From NCBI GenBank assembly GCA_947259495.1, contig CAMYLV010000033.1, positions 1 through 32,805 on the forward strand: a stretch of 32,805 bases of DNA. The letters run 5' to 3'. The notes under the pieces are model-generated. The model was not told where the DNA came from. It was given only the letters and a program-made list of their open reading frames with translations, and did not search any database. This DNA is from an uncultured Desulfobacterales bacterium. Lineage in GTDB: Bacteria; Desulfobacterota; Desulfobacteria; Desulfobacterales; JAHEIW01. Positions 15,427 through 23,850 of the stretch are shown here, one piece after another. The stretch's first letter is position 1. Each line of letters begins with the position of its first letter. The translations under genes were made by a program, and so were the position numbers.

Positions 15427-16878
15427 ATGAACGGCATTATGAACATAGATTCCCGCCTTTTTGCACCGACCTTAAATTTTCTTTCGAATCAAAATAAGGA
15501 CAGAATCCATCAGGCGGTGCTCAAAATCCTGGCGCAGATCGGCATGAAGATATTTCATGAGCAGGCGCTCGAACTGCTTGCAGGTGCTGGCTGCAGTGTT
15601 GAAAATGACCATATCGTAAAAATTCCCTCCGATCTGGTCACACAGGCCCTGGAAAGCACACCCAAAAACATTGCCGTTTACGATCGGGAGGCAAACCATT
15701 GTATGGATGTCGGGGGGCGTCGCGCGTATTTTGGCACCGGCTCGGATCTTATTTTTTCACATGACTCGATCAAGAAAGAGCGACACCCGTGTGTTCTTGA
15801 GGACGTCAGTCGTGCGGCGCGTGTGGCCGATGCCCTGCCCAATATCGACTTTATCATGTCGTTTGCGCACCCCACTGACTGTCCGCCGCAACAAGCATAT
15901 CTGGTCAGCTTTCAAGCCATGACCGCTAATTCCATCAAGCCCATCGTCAGTACCGCCCAAGGCCGCGATGACCTCGCTCAGATGTGGCAAATCTGCCGCA
16001 TTCTCAGAAGCTCAGAAAAGCAGTTGCGCGAAAAGCCGCTGATGATCCATTATGCCGATCCGATCAGCCCCTTAAAGCACCCTTTTTACAGCCTGGATAA
16101 GCTGTTGTTTTGCGCCCAAACATCCGTCCCCCTGATATACTCCCCGGCGCCGATTGCCGGAACTACAGCTCCGATGACCATCGCCGGGCATGTGGCTCAG
16201 GGTCTGGCAGAGTGTTTTTGCGGCCTCGTGATCCACCAGTTAAAATCCAAAGGCGCACCGTTTCTGATGGGCATGGGGCCGGCGGTATTGGATATGGCCT
16301 CCGGTGAGTGTTCCTATAATGCGCCCGAGTTTCTACTGTCGTACCAGGCGATGGTTGAAATGAGCCAGTATTATGACTTGCCCAACTGGGGCTATGCGGG
16401 AACCACCGATGCACAGATTCCGGATGAACAGGCAGTTTTTGAGGCTGGCCTGGAGACATTTATTGCCGCCATGGCTGGATCGAACTTAAATCACGATGTC
16501 GGCTATCTGGATTTTGGACGCACGGGTAGCCTGGAGTTGATGGTGATCCTTGATGAAGTAATTGATCAAATCCGACGCTTGGCACAGGGCATTCCCGTTG
16601 ATGATGACACGCTGGCGCTGGATGCCATCCGGGAAGCGGCGTCTGAAGGCGATTTTCTGACCCACCCCCACACCCTTAAATATTTGCGCCAAACCCAGTG
16701 GCGTCCCAAGCTGATCAGCCGCATGGGCTATGAAGAATGGCATTCAGCCGGAGGCACAAGTTTACTGGAGCGCTCCCAAAAAAAGCTTCAAGATATCCTG
16801 CGCGACCACCAGCCGGTGCCGATTCGTGCAAAGCAGGCCCGGGAAATTCAAAAAATCGTTGATCAATTTAAGACCTAA
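15427..16878 (+). CDS. MttB-family (non-pyrrolysine) methyltransferase 1
   Basis: The protein of about 483 residues belongs to the trimethylamine methyltransferase family (MttB/MtgB type). These TIM barrels move a methyl group from a quaternary or tertiary amine to a corrinoid protein. Family stretches are HEQALELLAGAGC near the N terminus, APMTIAGHVAQGLAE at mid-length, GYAGTTDAQIPDEQA and NHDVGYLDFG. The frame is open from end to end, so there is no in-frame amber codon. It is thus of the MtgB-like group that acts on substrates such as glycine betaine, not of the pyrrolysine trimethylamine group. The start is uncertain: ATGs at 15385, 15427 and 15439 are in frame, and the later two avoid overlap with the AOR stop. 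It ends 8 bp from the convergent paralogue. Confidence 0.88.
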   Translation: MNGIMNIDSRLFAPTLNFLSNQNKDRIHQAVLKILAQIGMKIFHEQALELLAGAGCSVENDHIVKIPSDLVTQALESTPKNIAVYDREANHCMDVGGRRAYFGTGSDLIFSHDSIKKERHPCVLEDVSRAARVADALPNIDFIMSFAHPTDCPPQQAYLVSFQAMTANSIKPIVSTAQGRDDLAQMWQICRILRSSEKQLREKPLMIHYADPISPLKHPFYSLDKLLFCAQTSVPLIYSPAPIAGTTAPMTIAGHVAQGLAECFCGLVIHQLKSKGAPFLMGMGPAVLDMASGECSYNAPEFLLSYQAMVEMSQYYDLPNWGYAGTTDAQIPDEQAVFEAGLETFIAAMAGSNLNHDVGYLDFGRTGSLELMVILDEVIDQIRRLAQGIPVDDDTLALDAIREAASEGDFLTHPHTLKYLRQTQWRPKLISRMGYEEWHSAGGTSLLERSQKKLQDILRDHQPVPIRAKQAREIQKIVDQFKT

Positions 16879-16886
16879 TGGTCTGT

Positions 16887-18344
16887 TCACTTTTTGCTGA
16901 GGTCATTTTCACCCTTTTTTCGAATCGATTTCAGCGCGGATAGCGTTTTGTCCGGCAGGGCCGGTGCTTCATAATGTTTAACAATATCTTCAAGTTTTTC
17001 CTGAATCCGGGCGGCCATATCTTTGGCGCCCTGGTCTTGCCAATCCGTATAGGCCGATCGCGTCATTAAGCGCGGTACCCAGAGCTCGTTCTTGAAATGA
17101 TTATAGGTGTGATCTTGATCCAGAAAATGTCCTCCGGGTCCGACTTTTTCAATCACATCGCGGGCCAGGGTTTCGTGGTTGACCTCAATGCCGCGAATAA
17201 AGTGCTTGGCCATCCCGATGTTCTCGTCACCGAGAATCAATTGGGCGGCGGAACAGACCATTCCGTTGCTCATATACCCGACATCATGGATCAGATTTAA
17301 GCCGGCTAAGCCCTGGGCCAGAATGGAAAAAGCAGATTCGGATCCGGCCTGGGCATCCAGTACTTTCGCGTCGGTTGCCCCTGCCAGACCCCAGGTGGGC
17401 AGCTGGAAGGATTGTGCGACCTCCGCTTGCGCCGCCAGGGCCAGACTTGTTTCCGGCGCGGCGATTGACAGGAGGCCGGCGGCCATATCAAATAAACCGA
17501 AGTTGCAACCCAGACCGATGGGGCACCCCGGTTTGCGCAGTTGTGCCAGAATCAGGCACATCATGGCTTCGGCGGTAGCCTGCGCAACAGCGCCGGCCAG
17601 CGTTACCGGGCCTGTTGCGCCGAATTGAATCGTTGGCCCCTGTATTTGCGGCAAAGACAGATCGGCGCAGACAAACAGGCGGTCAATCACATCCGCCGGC
17701 CAGACGAGCGGTGAAATCGGCTCCGGATAAAAAATGACAAATGGCCGTTCTTGGAGCTTCTCGATGCCGCCGGCGACTGCGGCGGCCATCTCAAAAACAA
17801 GCTCAACCCCGCGAGGCGTATATCCTAAAAAAACAATGGGTTTGGTGGTATTCGTCACAACAGCTTCGAATTCAAACAAATCGGCGACTGTAGGCGGTAC
17901 ATCCTGTACAGAACCCATCGGCATGACCCAGTCGATGTTCATCAGAGCGTCGGCCACTTTGGCACCGATGGCAATATCGGCCACGCGGGTCGGGTGAATT
18001 TCGCCGCTCAACGCATCTTTCGTATTCGGACTGGCCGTGGAGGTGCCGTAGTAGCTCTTGCGACTTTCGACTTCCATAGCGCGGTTACCGTCCCGATCGT
18101 AGATCGTCCAGCCTTTGGGAACCGTTGAAAGACAAGCGTTTACCAGGGATTCTGGAACTTTGACGATTTCCCCGCTGACCGTCGCGCCGGCTTGCTTGAG
18201 CATTTTGCGGGCGCCTTCGTGATGGACGCGAAATCCCACTTTGGACATGACTTCGAAAGCCGCCCGTTTAATTTCCTCGATCTGGTCGTCACTCAGAACC
18301 CGTAACGAAACCGATCTTTTTTCAATTGAACCTGTCTGAATCAT
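16887..18344 (-). CDS. MttB-family (non-pyrrolysine) methyltransferase 2
   Basis: The 485-residue paralogue of the genes at 15427 and 26949 has the family stretches HHEGARKMLKQAGA, GATGPVTLAGAVAQATAEA, GLAGATDAKVLDAQ and IHDVGYMSNG. There is no in-frame stop, so no pyrrolysine. The ATG at 18344 has AGGAGG four bases upstream (18349-18354); an ATG 27 bases earlier lacks such a site. It stands alone on the minus strand, facing mttB-like 1 tail to tail. A leader motif shared with hutH lies about 80 bp upstream. The substrate is presumably an N-methylated amine, and the corrinoid partner must be encoded elsewhere. Confidence 0.88.
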   Translation of the reverse strand: MIQTGSIEKRSVSLRVLSDDQIEEIKRAAFEVMSKVGFRVHHEGARKMLKQAGATVSGEIVKVPESLVNACLSTVPKGWTIYDRDGNRAMEVESRKSYYGTSTASPNTKDALSGEIHPTRVADIAIGAKVADALMNIDWVMPMGSVQDVPPTVADLFEFEAVVTNTTKPIVFLGYTPRGVELVFEMAAAVAGGIEKLQERPFVIFYPEPISPLVWPADVIDRLFVCADLSLPQIQGPTIQFGATGPVTLAGAVAQATAEAMMCLILAQLRKPGCPIGLGCNFGLFDMAAGLLSIAAPETSLALAAQAEVAQSFQLPTWGLAGATDAKVLDAQAGSESAFSILAQGLAGLNLIHDVGYMSNGMVCSAAQLILGDENIGMAKHFIRGIEVNHETLARDVIEKVGPGGHFLDQDHTYNHFKNELWVPRLMTRSAYTDWQDQGAKDMAARIQEKLEDIVKHYEAPALPDKTLSALKSIRKKGENDLSKK

Positions 18345-18424
18345 GATGCCTCCTGATGTAAGTTTTATCAAAACCTCCTGAAGTTATACCTTTATTTTAA
18401 AACCTCTCCCCCCCTTTTTTCATA

Positions 18425-18444
18425 TTGTTTACGATCAATTAGGG
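18425..18444 (+). promoter_or_regulatory. shared leader motif, copy 2 (mttB-like 2 / uspA spacer)
   Basis: TTGTTTACGATCAATTAGGG differs at two positions from the copy in the hutH leader. It lies in the divergent spacer, about 80 bp upstream of mttB-like 2 and 190 bp upstream of uspA. If it is an operator, it would link hutH with this methyltransferase. Confidence 0.4.
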
Positions 18445-18467
18445 TGTTATTTACCGTATAAACACAG

Positions 18468-18495
18468 GGAACGCAAAGGCTTATTTTTGCGTTCC
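18468..18495. repeat. intergenic hairpin upstream of uspA
   Basis: Perfect 10-bp arms GGAACGCAAA (18468-18477) and TTTGCGTTCC (18486-18495) enclose an 8-base loop. Beyond them AACACA and TGTGT continue the dyad imperfectly. There is no T-run, so it is another palindrome of the window's intergenic type rather than a clear terminator. Confidence 0.55.
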
Positions 18496-18634
18496 ATTGT
18501 GCGTTCTTGTGTAAATTTCCAAATCCTTCCGGTCTTGAAGTTATCTTGACAGAAGCATTTCAGTTTACTACGGTTACTACTCAAAAAACGAATTCCTGTG
18601 CTTTTTGAATGTGAAGACAGATAAGGAGGTCAAA

Positions 18635-19027
18635 ATGAAAATATTAGTGGGTTATGATGAACTGGACGTTGATAAAAAGGCGTTGGCGCTATCCCAAAAA
18701 TATGCCAACGCATTCAAGGCTGATATCCTTATAATGACCTCTTTAGAACAAGGACCGACGTTGCAAAAAGATGATATCGAAGAGGTCGAAGACAGACTGG
18801 AAAAATTAAAAAGGCCTTTCAATAAAGATAATATAAACTGTGAGACAGCTGTATCTGTCAATTACCTGTCTCCCGGGGAAGACCTGGTTCAATTTGCCAA
18901 AGACAACGGTGTCGAACTGATCTTTATCGGGATTAAAAAAACTTCAAAAGTGGGTAAATTAATGTTTGGCTCCACAGCCCAGTATGTCCTTTTAAACGCC
19001 CCCTGCCCGGTGGTTGCGGTTCGCTAA
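18635..19027 (+). CDS. universal stress protein, UspA family
   Basis: The 130-residue single-domain Usp has the opening KILVGYDELD with the nucleotide-site Asp and the C-terminal GSTAQYVLLNAPCPVVAVR, preceded by GIKKTSKVG; this is close to the ATP-binding G-2x-G-9x-G(S/T) signature. Such proteins are small cytoplasmic stress or nucleotide-binding proteins and often appear next to transporters. The ATG at 18635 has AAGGAGG just upstream; the earlier in-frame TTG at 18605 is not needed. It is transcribed alone and ends in a terminator that also faces the ABC operon. Confidence 0.88.
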   Translation: MKILVGYDELDVDKKALALSQKYANAFKADILIMTSLEQGPTLQKDDIEEVEDRLEKLKRPFNKDNINCETAVSVNYLSPGEDLVQFAKDNGVELIFIGIKKTSKVGKLMFGSTAQYVLLNAPCPVVAVR

Positions 19028-19060
19028 ACGTTTGAATCGCCAGAGTTAGATGATCTCGAT

Positions 19061-19100
19061 AAAACAAAAAAACCGGCTGAAAAGCCGGTCTTTTTATTTT
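19061..19100. terminator. bidirectional rho-independent terminator
   Basis: ACCGGCT (19072-19078), loop GAAA, and AGCCGGT (19083-19089) form a perfect 7-bp stem. CTTTTTATTTT follows on the plus strand, and an A-rich run precedes it, which is a T-run for the minus strand. It ends uspA from the left and the ABC transporter operon from the right. Confidence 0.88.
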
Positions 19101-19119
19101 GCCAGTACAGTTTCTCTTT

Positions 19120-21231
19120 TTAAGCATCGGCCTTATGTATCACAGGATCAATCTTAGCGAGTTCCTCGATGGGGATGTGACAGAGGATACGATGCCCCCT
19201 TTGCGAGTCTTGCCAGGGGGGTGTGTCTTTTTCGCAGATTTTCCCCCCATCCGGTAACATTTCATGTCTCCGGGGGCAACGCGTATGGAAGCGACATCCG
19301 CTCGGGGGATCCAGCGCGCTGGGCACGTTACCGCTGAGGCGAATCTCTTTTTGCTTAACATCCGGATCAGGGATGGGCACGGCCGAGAGCAAGGCTTCCG
19401 TATAAGGGTGATACGGCGGCTCGTAGATGGCGTCCGCCGGACCGATCTCTACAATCTGCCCCAGATACATGACAGCAATGTCGTCGGAGAAAAAGCGGAC
19501 CACGCTCAGGTCATGGGCAATAAAAATCATGGATGAGCCGAAAACCTGCTGGATTTCCAGAAGCAAATTGATGACCGCGGCCTGAACCGAGACATCCAGG
19601 GCGGAAACCGGCTCGTCGCAGATGATCAAATCGGGTCGGCTGGCCAGGGCGCGCGCAATGCCGACGCGCTGTTTTTCGCCGCCACTGAGTTGTCGTGGGA
19701 GGCGATCGTAGAATGTGGGTGGCAGACGTACCGCCTTCAGCAGCTTAATAACCTCATCTTTGACTTGATTTCTGGGCGCGGTCTTAAAACGCCTGATCGG
19801 CCGGGCGATCTGTGAACCTACCGTGAAAGACGGGTTGAGGGTCGAATCCGGATTCTGGAAGACCATCTGCATTTCTTTGATCAACTTTGTATCCCGCTCT
19901 GTTACCGGCTTGGTGGTATCGATACCCATAAACTGCACGTCGCCGTCGGTCACCGGCTCCAGGCCGATGAGTCCCTTGACCAGAGAGGATTTTCCGCAGC
20001 CCGACTCCCCCACGATGCCCAGTGTGCGCCCTTTTGCCACCCTGACACTGACATCATCCACGGCTTTGACAAATTTCTTTTCGCCCATACCAAACAGGCT
20101 GACCACCGAGTTCGATTCCTGAGGATAGTAGACTTTGAGATGTTCAAAGCTGAGCAAATCTTCTTTGGGGGCTTCAGCCAGCTCCTGTGCCTCTGGTACC
20201 TTTTTCCGTTTTTTGGTTAGAGCGCGATCCTGAATTTCTGTTGCGTAGATGCAGCGGGCGACGTGCTCCGATGAAATTTGCGCAAAACCCGGACGGGCTT
20301 TGCGGCAGTCTTCGGTGACATATTCGCAGCGCGGTGCAAAAATGCATTCGGTCTTGGAACGCTCTGCCGGAGGCGGCACCCGACCCCGGATGGGATGCAG
20401 TAAAGACTCCAGCTTGCTGTCCCCCAGCCGCGGGACACAGGCCAGCAACCCCATGGTATAGGGGTGCCGCGGATCATGGAAGATCTCTGTCAGGGGCCCG
20501 CTTTCCACCATTTGCCCGGCATACATCACACAGAGATAGTCACTGACGCGCGCAACCACTCCCAGGTTGTGAGTGATGAAAATATTGGCGGCGTTGAAAT
20601 CATGTTTGAGCTCATCGAGCAGATCCAGCACGGCCGCTTCAACGGTAACATCCAGGGCCGTTGTGGGTTCATCCATGATGATGAGGGCCGGGTTGTTGAG
20701 CATGGCCATGGCGATAACGACCCGTTGCTGCTGACCGCCGGAGATCTGGTGCGAATAGCGCTGCATCACATTTTCGACATCCGGCATGTTCACCCGCTTG
20801 AGCATTTGAATACATTTTTCCCAGGCCTCTTGCTGGGAGATATCTCTGTGGCAGGTCAAGACCTCGGCCAGCTGTTCACCGAGTTTCACCGATGGGTTCA
20901 ACGCCTGCATCGGGTCCTGAAATACCATGGAAATCCGGTCTCCCCGCAGTTTCTTGAGATCTTCCTCAGATCGGCCCACCAGCTCATCTCCCTGAAAGCG
21001 GATACTGCCTTCCACAATTTTGCCATTCGGTCCCAGAAAATTAACAATCCCGAAGGCAATGGTGCTCTTGCCGCATCCGGATTCGCCCACCAGACCAACG
21101 GTTTCGCCCTCTCTGACTTTAAAGGAGACACCTTGAATGGCCTCTACATCGCCCTTGCGGGTCTCATAATTTATTTGGACGTTATCTACGTCAAGGACGA
21201 TGTTGTTTGCCGATGCGCTAGAATTTTGCAT
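19120..21231 (-). CDS. fused ABC transporter ATPase (DppD-DppF type)
   Basis: The 703-residue cytoplasmic protein carries two ATPase modules in one chain. The first has Walker A GESGCGKST (about 49-57), signature SGGQQQRVVIAMA, Walker B LIIMDEPTTALD, and the oligopeptide-ATPase C-terminal extension with its cysteines (CIFAPRCEYVTEDC). The second has GESGCGKSS (about 405), SGGEKQRVGIARA and LIICDEPVSALD, then a CRFHTRCP extension. All catalytic motifs are intact in both halves, so it can power import alone as a fused pair. It is the last gene of the importer operon. Confidence 0.93.
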   Translation of the reverse strand: MQNSSASANNIVLDVDNVQINYETRKGDVEAIQGVSFKVREGETVGLVGESGCGKSTIAFGIVNFLGPNGKIVEGSIRFQGDELVGRSEEDLKKLRGDRISMVFQDPMQALNPSVKLGEQLAEVLTCHRDISQQEAWEKCIQMLKRVNMPDVENVMQRYSHQISGGQQQRVVIAMAMLNNPALIIMDEPTTALDVTVEAAVLDLLDELKHDFNAANIFITHNLGVVARVSDYLCVMYAGQMVESGPLTEIFHDPRHPYTMGLLACVPRLGDSKLESLLHPIRGRVPPPAERSKTECIFAPRCEYVTEDCRKARPGFAQISSEHVARCIYATEIQDRALTKKRKKVPEAQELAEAPKEDLLSFEHLKVYYPQESNSVVSLFGMGEKKFVKAVDDVSVRVAKGRTLGIVGESGCGKSSLVKGLIGLEPVTDGDVQFMGIDTTKPVTERDTKLIKEMQMVFQNPDSTLNPSFTVGSQIARPIRRFKTAPRNQVKDEVIKLLKAVRLPPTFYDRLPRQLSGGEKQRVGIARALASRPDLIICDEPVSALDVSVQAAVINLLLEIQQVFGSSMIFIAHDLSVVRFFSDDIAVMYLGQIVEIGPADAIYEPPYHPYTEALLSAVPIPDPDVKQKEIRLSGNVPSALDPPSGCRFHTRCPRRHEMLPDGGKICEKDTPPWQDSQRGHRILCHIPIEELAKIDPVIHKADA

Positions 21232-21369
21232 GGGTTGTTTCTGCCTTTCAAGGAAATGATTAAAATTGTGGTTATCTGTCTTCTGTCATCTGACTTCTGC
21301 TCTCTGAAAAACAGACACCTGACACCCAATCTATACCAACTGACAACTGACCACGGACAACTGTCATTA
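21232..21369. repeat. spacer of short CTGAC/CTGTC-like repeats
   Basis: The 138 bp between the second permease and the ATPase gene contain many near-copies of CTGTC, CTGAC and ACAACTG in both orientations (for instance TGTCTTCTGTCATCTGAC and AACTGACAACTGACC). There is no reading frame or terminator. It looks like decayed simple repeat. Confidence 0.4.
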
Positions 21370-22305
21370 CTATTGATACCGCATCGATTCTTCTCTGAGG
21401 CCATCGGCCAGCAGGTTCAGGCCGACCACCAGAGAAGCAATAGCGACGGAAGGCCACAGGGCAGCATACGGGCTGCCGGTCAGGATAAATTCGCGTCCTT
21501 TGGCCACCATGCTTCCCCAGTCCGGAGACGGTGGTGGTATCCCCAGGCCCAGGAAGCCCAGTGTCCCCATGGCAAAGATGGCATAACCCACGCGGAGCAT
21601 GGCATCGATGATGATGGGGCCCCGGGCGTTGGGCAGAATTTCAAAAAACATGATGTGCCACGGGTTTTCTCCCCGGGTCTCGGCAGCCCGGATGTATTCC
21701 CGCGTGCGAATATCCAGGGTGAGACTGCGCACCAGCCGGGCAATACCGGGTGTTCCGACAATGGTGATGGCGATGACGACATTTACAGCGGAAGCGCCCA
21801 GGGCTGCCATGATGATCATATAAAGCAGTATGATGGGGACCGCCATCATGGCGTCCAGCAAACGCATGATGATTTCATCAATCCATCCGCCGTAATACCC
21901 ACCCATCAACCCGAGGGTCGCACCGACTATCAACGCAATAACCACCCCCCAAATCGCGGTTCCTCCGGGTATCCAGAAATTTTCCGTTATCGGCATGAGC
22001 ACCAGGACCACGCGGGCACCATAGATCAACCGAGACCACAGATCTCGTCCCAGCTCATCGGTTCCCAGAATGTGGGATGCTGAGGGACCCTGATTCGGCG
22101 CTTTCCAATCCTGCTCCAAGGGGGTGTACTGGGTGAATAACGGGGCAAAAATCGCCACAATGATCCAAAAGAGGACAATTGTGAGTCCAACCACTGCTAT
22201 TTTGGATGCAAAAATAATGGAAAGCCCGGCCCAAATGCGTCTGAAGATTCCAGGCTTTGCTTCTTCAACCTTAATGGGAGCGGTTGCTTGTTCAGCTGTT
22301 GCCAT
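21370..22305 (-). CDS. ABC transporter permease, DppC/OppC type
   Basis: The 311-residue inner-membrane protein has an N-terminal helix at about 36-56, a conserved periplasmic loop with LGTDELGRDLWSRLIYGAR, then further helices. The ATPase-docking EAA loop is YIRAAETRGENPWHIMFFEILPN (about 212-234). The ending GLREESMRYQ is characteristic of DppC. GAGGAGA lies ahead of the ATG at 22305. It pairs with the DppB-type permease upstream. Confidence 0.92.
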   Translation of the reverse strand: MATAEQATAPIKVEEAKPGIFRRIWAGLSIIFASKIAVVGLTIVLFWIIVAIFAPLFTQYTPLEQDWKAPNQGPSASHILGTDELGRDLWSRLIYGARVVLVLMPITENFWIPGGTAIWGVVIALIVGATLGLMGGYYGGWIDEIIMRLLDAMMAVPIILLYMIIMAALGASAVNVVIAITIVGTPGIARLVRSLTLDIRTREYIRAAETRGENPWHIMFFEILPNARGPIIIDAMLRVGYAIFAMGTLGFLGLGIPPPSPDWGSMVAKGREFILTGSPYAALWPSVAIASLVVGLNLLADGLREESMRYQ

Positions 22306-22337
22306 GATTTCTCCTCAGCTTACAAAAATTGTTTTCT

Positions 22338-22415
22338 CGCAAAGGCCCAACGACGCCAAGATTTGTTAAGCTAATTTTTTATTTTTTCCTCTTAGCGGGC
22401 TTTGCGGCTGTGCGT
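22338..22415. repeat. imperfect palindrome between the permease genes
   Basis: TTCTCGCAAAGG on the left answers GCTGTGCGTGAGA on the right with several mismatches, and CGCCAAG answers CTTAGCG. The layout (Usp-type TCTCGCAAAGGCGC...TTTGCGTGAGA) is that of a known style of intergenic palindrome in many bacteria. It codes for nothing visible. Confidence 0.4.
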
Positions 22416-22426
22416 GAGATAATTGC

Positions 22427-23728
22427 TTACGCATATCTGATGCGCGGATTCAAAAATGTATAAATAATATCGGCGAACAGTTGCGTCAGTACGGCAACCG
22501 ACACCAGAATCATGGCTCCGGCTTCCAGGGCGTTGATATCCTTAAACATCGCGGAGTCGAGCAGGTACTTGCCCAGACCGGGATAGCCGAAGACAACCTC
22601 CACGATCACGATGCCGCCCATCAGCCAGTTGACGTGTAGCATGATGACCGTGATCGGCGCCATCAAAGCATTTCGCAATGCATGTTTGAACACGATTCGC
22701 CAGTAGGGCAACCCTTTGAGATAGGCGGTCCGAATATACGGCGACTTCATGACCTCTACCATGCTGGCGCGCGTGATGCGCAGGATGTAACCCAATTCGA
22801 TCAGCGTCAGGGTCAGCACGGGCAGGATGACCATATCCAGCCGTTCCCAGGGCGCCTTTTCACCAATGACCGTGGCGCCCGGGAGCCAGCCCAGCCAAAC
22901 GGCTACGATGAGGATAAGAAAGATTCCGGTGGCAAACTCCGGGGTCACCGAAAACATCATGCCGCCAATCGATAGCGCACGGTCCCGGAAACTGCCTTCC
23001 TTCAATCCTGCGAGAATTCCGAGAATCAGCGCCAGGGGCATGACGATCACAAAGGCGGTCCCGGCCAGAAACAACGAGTTGCGCAACCGGGTCCAGATAC
23101 TGTCGGAAACCGGCCGACCCGTTCGAAAAGAGACACCGGGATCCCCCCGGATAAATCCCTTTTTTAAGGGAATATACTCTATGGCACCGCCGGAACTCTT
23201 CTTCCACCCGGTTCCGGTAATAAAGGTCCAAACCTCTTTGTCCGTGCCTTTTTCCCAGCGAACCACATGGTTGGCATCATCAACGCCCCAGAACTCGCTT
23301 TTACCGCTCGCGTCCGTCTGCCATTTTTCGTTGTTTTTATATTTGGTGTCGACACCAACGGATTGCAGCCTACCAATGGCGTATAGATCTTCGCCGTCAA
23401 GTTTCCAGCGGACCAGGGCGCCATCGTCTCGCACAGCCCACCACTCCTGGAAACCGTCTTGAGTGGTGACGCGTTTCAACGGCAACCCCACTTTGCGGGT
23501 GGCCGACCATTCACTGCCGAAGAGCCAGTAGAAATACCGCACATAGACGGGTTTATCCAGGCCCACCTGGGCCAGGAACGAGGCTTCCTGTTCCGGGGTA
23601 ACAAAGGCGCCCAGGACATTGCGGGCTACATTGCCCGGTGAAGACTCGGTGATCAAAAAGACGGCCATCGACACCAGAACCATGGTGAGCAGAAGCAAAA
23701 GAATACGTCTTACGATAAATTTTGCCAT
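22427..23728 (-). CDS. ABC transporter permease, DppB/OppB type, with a large periplasmic insert
   Basis: The protein has 433 residues where DppB usually has about 335. The first helix (about 8-27) and the start of the periplasmic loop are normal. An insert at about 72-190 follows, then the family resumes at FIRGDPGVSFRTGRPVSDSIW and continues through the remaining helices to the end FLNPRIRYA. The insert contains two similar units 50 residues apart, EWWAVRDDGALVRW (about 95-108) and EFWGVDDANHVVRW (about 145-158), suggesting a small repeated beta domain outside the membrane, perhaps near the binding protein. The frame is unbroken. The EAA-type loop is YIRTAYLKGLPYWRIVFKHA. Confidence 0.9.
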   Translation of the reverse strand: MAKFIVRRILLLLLTMVLVSMAVFLITESSPGNVARNVLGAFVTPEQEASFLAQVGLDKPVYVRYFYWLFGSEWSATRKVGLPLKRVTTQDGFQEWWAVRDDGALVRWKLDGEDLYAIGRLQSVGVDTKYKNNEKWQTDASGKSEFWGVDDANHVVRWEKGTDKEVWTFITGTGWKKSSGGAIEYIPLKKGFIRGDPGVSFRTGRPVSDSIWTRLRNSLFLAGTAFVIVMPLALILGILAGLKEGSFRDRALSIGGMMFSVTPEFATGIFLILIVAVWLGWLPGATVIGEKAPWERLDMVILPVLTLTLIELGYILRITRASMVEVMKSPYIRTAYLKGLPYWRIVFKHALRNALMAPITVIMLHVNWLMGGIVIVEVVFGYPGLGKYLLDSAMFKDINALEAGAMILVSVAVLTQLFADIIYTFLNPRIRYA

Positions 23729-23850
23729 GATTTACCCCGCAGTTCTCCATCAGGAATCAGCGTATAAAATACTCAGATTTTCATTTGTTTGCTCTATTGT
23801 GGTAGGCTCAGGCGGATCGTAAAGACCGCCTGAACCATATCGGGTTTCTA

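Noticed and set aside
20464-22083. 539-codon plus-strand frame across the ABC genes
   Set aside because: It lies antisense to the ATPase and DppC genes and crosses their spacer; composition (His, Gln, Asp rich) is typical of shadow frames in GC-biased genes.
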